Source: Candidatus Bathyarchaeota archaeon (lineage in GTDB: Archaea > Thermoproteota > Bathyarchaeia > TCS64). Taken from it: a DNA stretch of 47,040 nucleotides. How positions within the stretch are numbered: the first letter of the stretch is position 1; every line of letters starts with the position of its first letter. The stretch spans positions 1 through 47,040 of the forward strand of contig JADHWN010000014.1 in the NCBI GenBank assembly GCA_016783455.1. Reading direction: 5' to 3'. The notes beneath the pieces were generated by a model. The model did no database searches. It saw nothing but the letters and a program-made list of their open reading frames with translations, and had not been told where the DNA came from. Positions 46,849 through 47,040 of this stretch are shown here, one piece after another. A program made the position numbers and the translations under genes.

Positions 46849-47040
46849 AGGGATTCAAGCAGGCAATAACAACATCATTACGATTCTGATGGCAGATAAT
46901 CTATTTTTGTACGTGTTTAGCTCAGATTAAAATAAGCGAGATTTATTTATATTCTATCTAGTTTTTGCTAAATAAATCATGAAAATGTTAAAATAAGCAC
47001 TGTTTAGAATTTAATTTGACTTATATGCGTAACGAGCTAA
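46849..47040. other. AT-rich end of the window
   Basis: AT-rich sequence after the membrane-protein gene with several TATA-like stretches (for example TTTATTTATATTC, about 46942-46954). I see no coding frame, repeat or RNA gene in it; it probably holds a promoter for a gene beyond the right edge. Confidence 0.4.

Overview
The window reads as a chromosome segment of an uncultured, anaerobic, mesophilic-looking archaeon, most likely a Bathyarchaeia-like TACK lineage (inference from gene content). Support: archaeal ribosomal proteins S15, S3Ae and L15e; the archaeal block rps15 - DHH/RecJ-like nuclease - KEOPS pcc1 - rps3ae; Cbf5; archaeal GlmU/GlmM; a DUF2095 gene next to a YchF-type GTPase; a K+-independent membrane pyrophosphatase; and an oxygen-independent class III ribonucleotide reductase. 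Many genes have a TATA-like box 25-30 nt before the start codon, so leaderless or short-leader transcripts are common. No CRISPR array or rRNA is present, and no recombinase was recognised.

Layout. 1-3600: catabolic/core genes (amidohydrolase fragment, sulfatase-fold enzyme, FAH-family enzyme, small proteins). 3600-12860: an accessory island built on one intact tRNA-Gln(TTG) gene at 11522-11594. Downstream of that gene (to the left) lie about eight partial copies of its 3' half, spaced roughly 0.6-1.3 kb apart, and to its right one orphan 5' half. Between the copies sit small cargo units: HAD hydrolase, AbrB/VapC, VapB/VapC, a gluzincin peptidase, a zinc-ribbon/PD-(D/E)xK nuclease, a DUF2971 gene, small membrane and hypothetical proteins. 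Each unit carries one gene or one small operon. 12890-22960: GNAT, YhbY, molybdopterin enzyme, RsmC-like methyltransferase, Cbf5, AlkX-like glycosylase, an unknown Cys-tailed protein, a CARF-like regulator, glutaredoxin-NrdD, VOC protein.

22962-26136: two tandem homologues of the Pup ligase/depupylase family (PafA/Dop). The downstream one overlaps by GTGA the start of a 37-residue Lys-rich peptide that ends in Gly-Glu, as Pup-type modifiers do. This is the best candidate in the window for an undescribed system: an archaeal pupylation-like module.

26270-36000: amidohydrolase, alpha/beta hydrolase, truncated surface protein, P2-type Ca2+-ATPase-like pump, H+-PPase, short L15e, GT2. 36100-40961: a minus-strand cluster for UDP-sugar precursor synthesis (nucleotidyltransferase, GlmM, GlmU-like) with DUF2095 and YchF. 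41000-44261: the translation/KEOPS block, interrupted by a 550-bp gap holding a possible structured RNA. 44570-47040: pilin-like secreted protein and small conserved hypotheticals.

Several genes carry probable indels at long G/C homopolymers, so consensus-sequence errors must be considered in those places.
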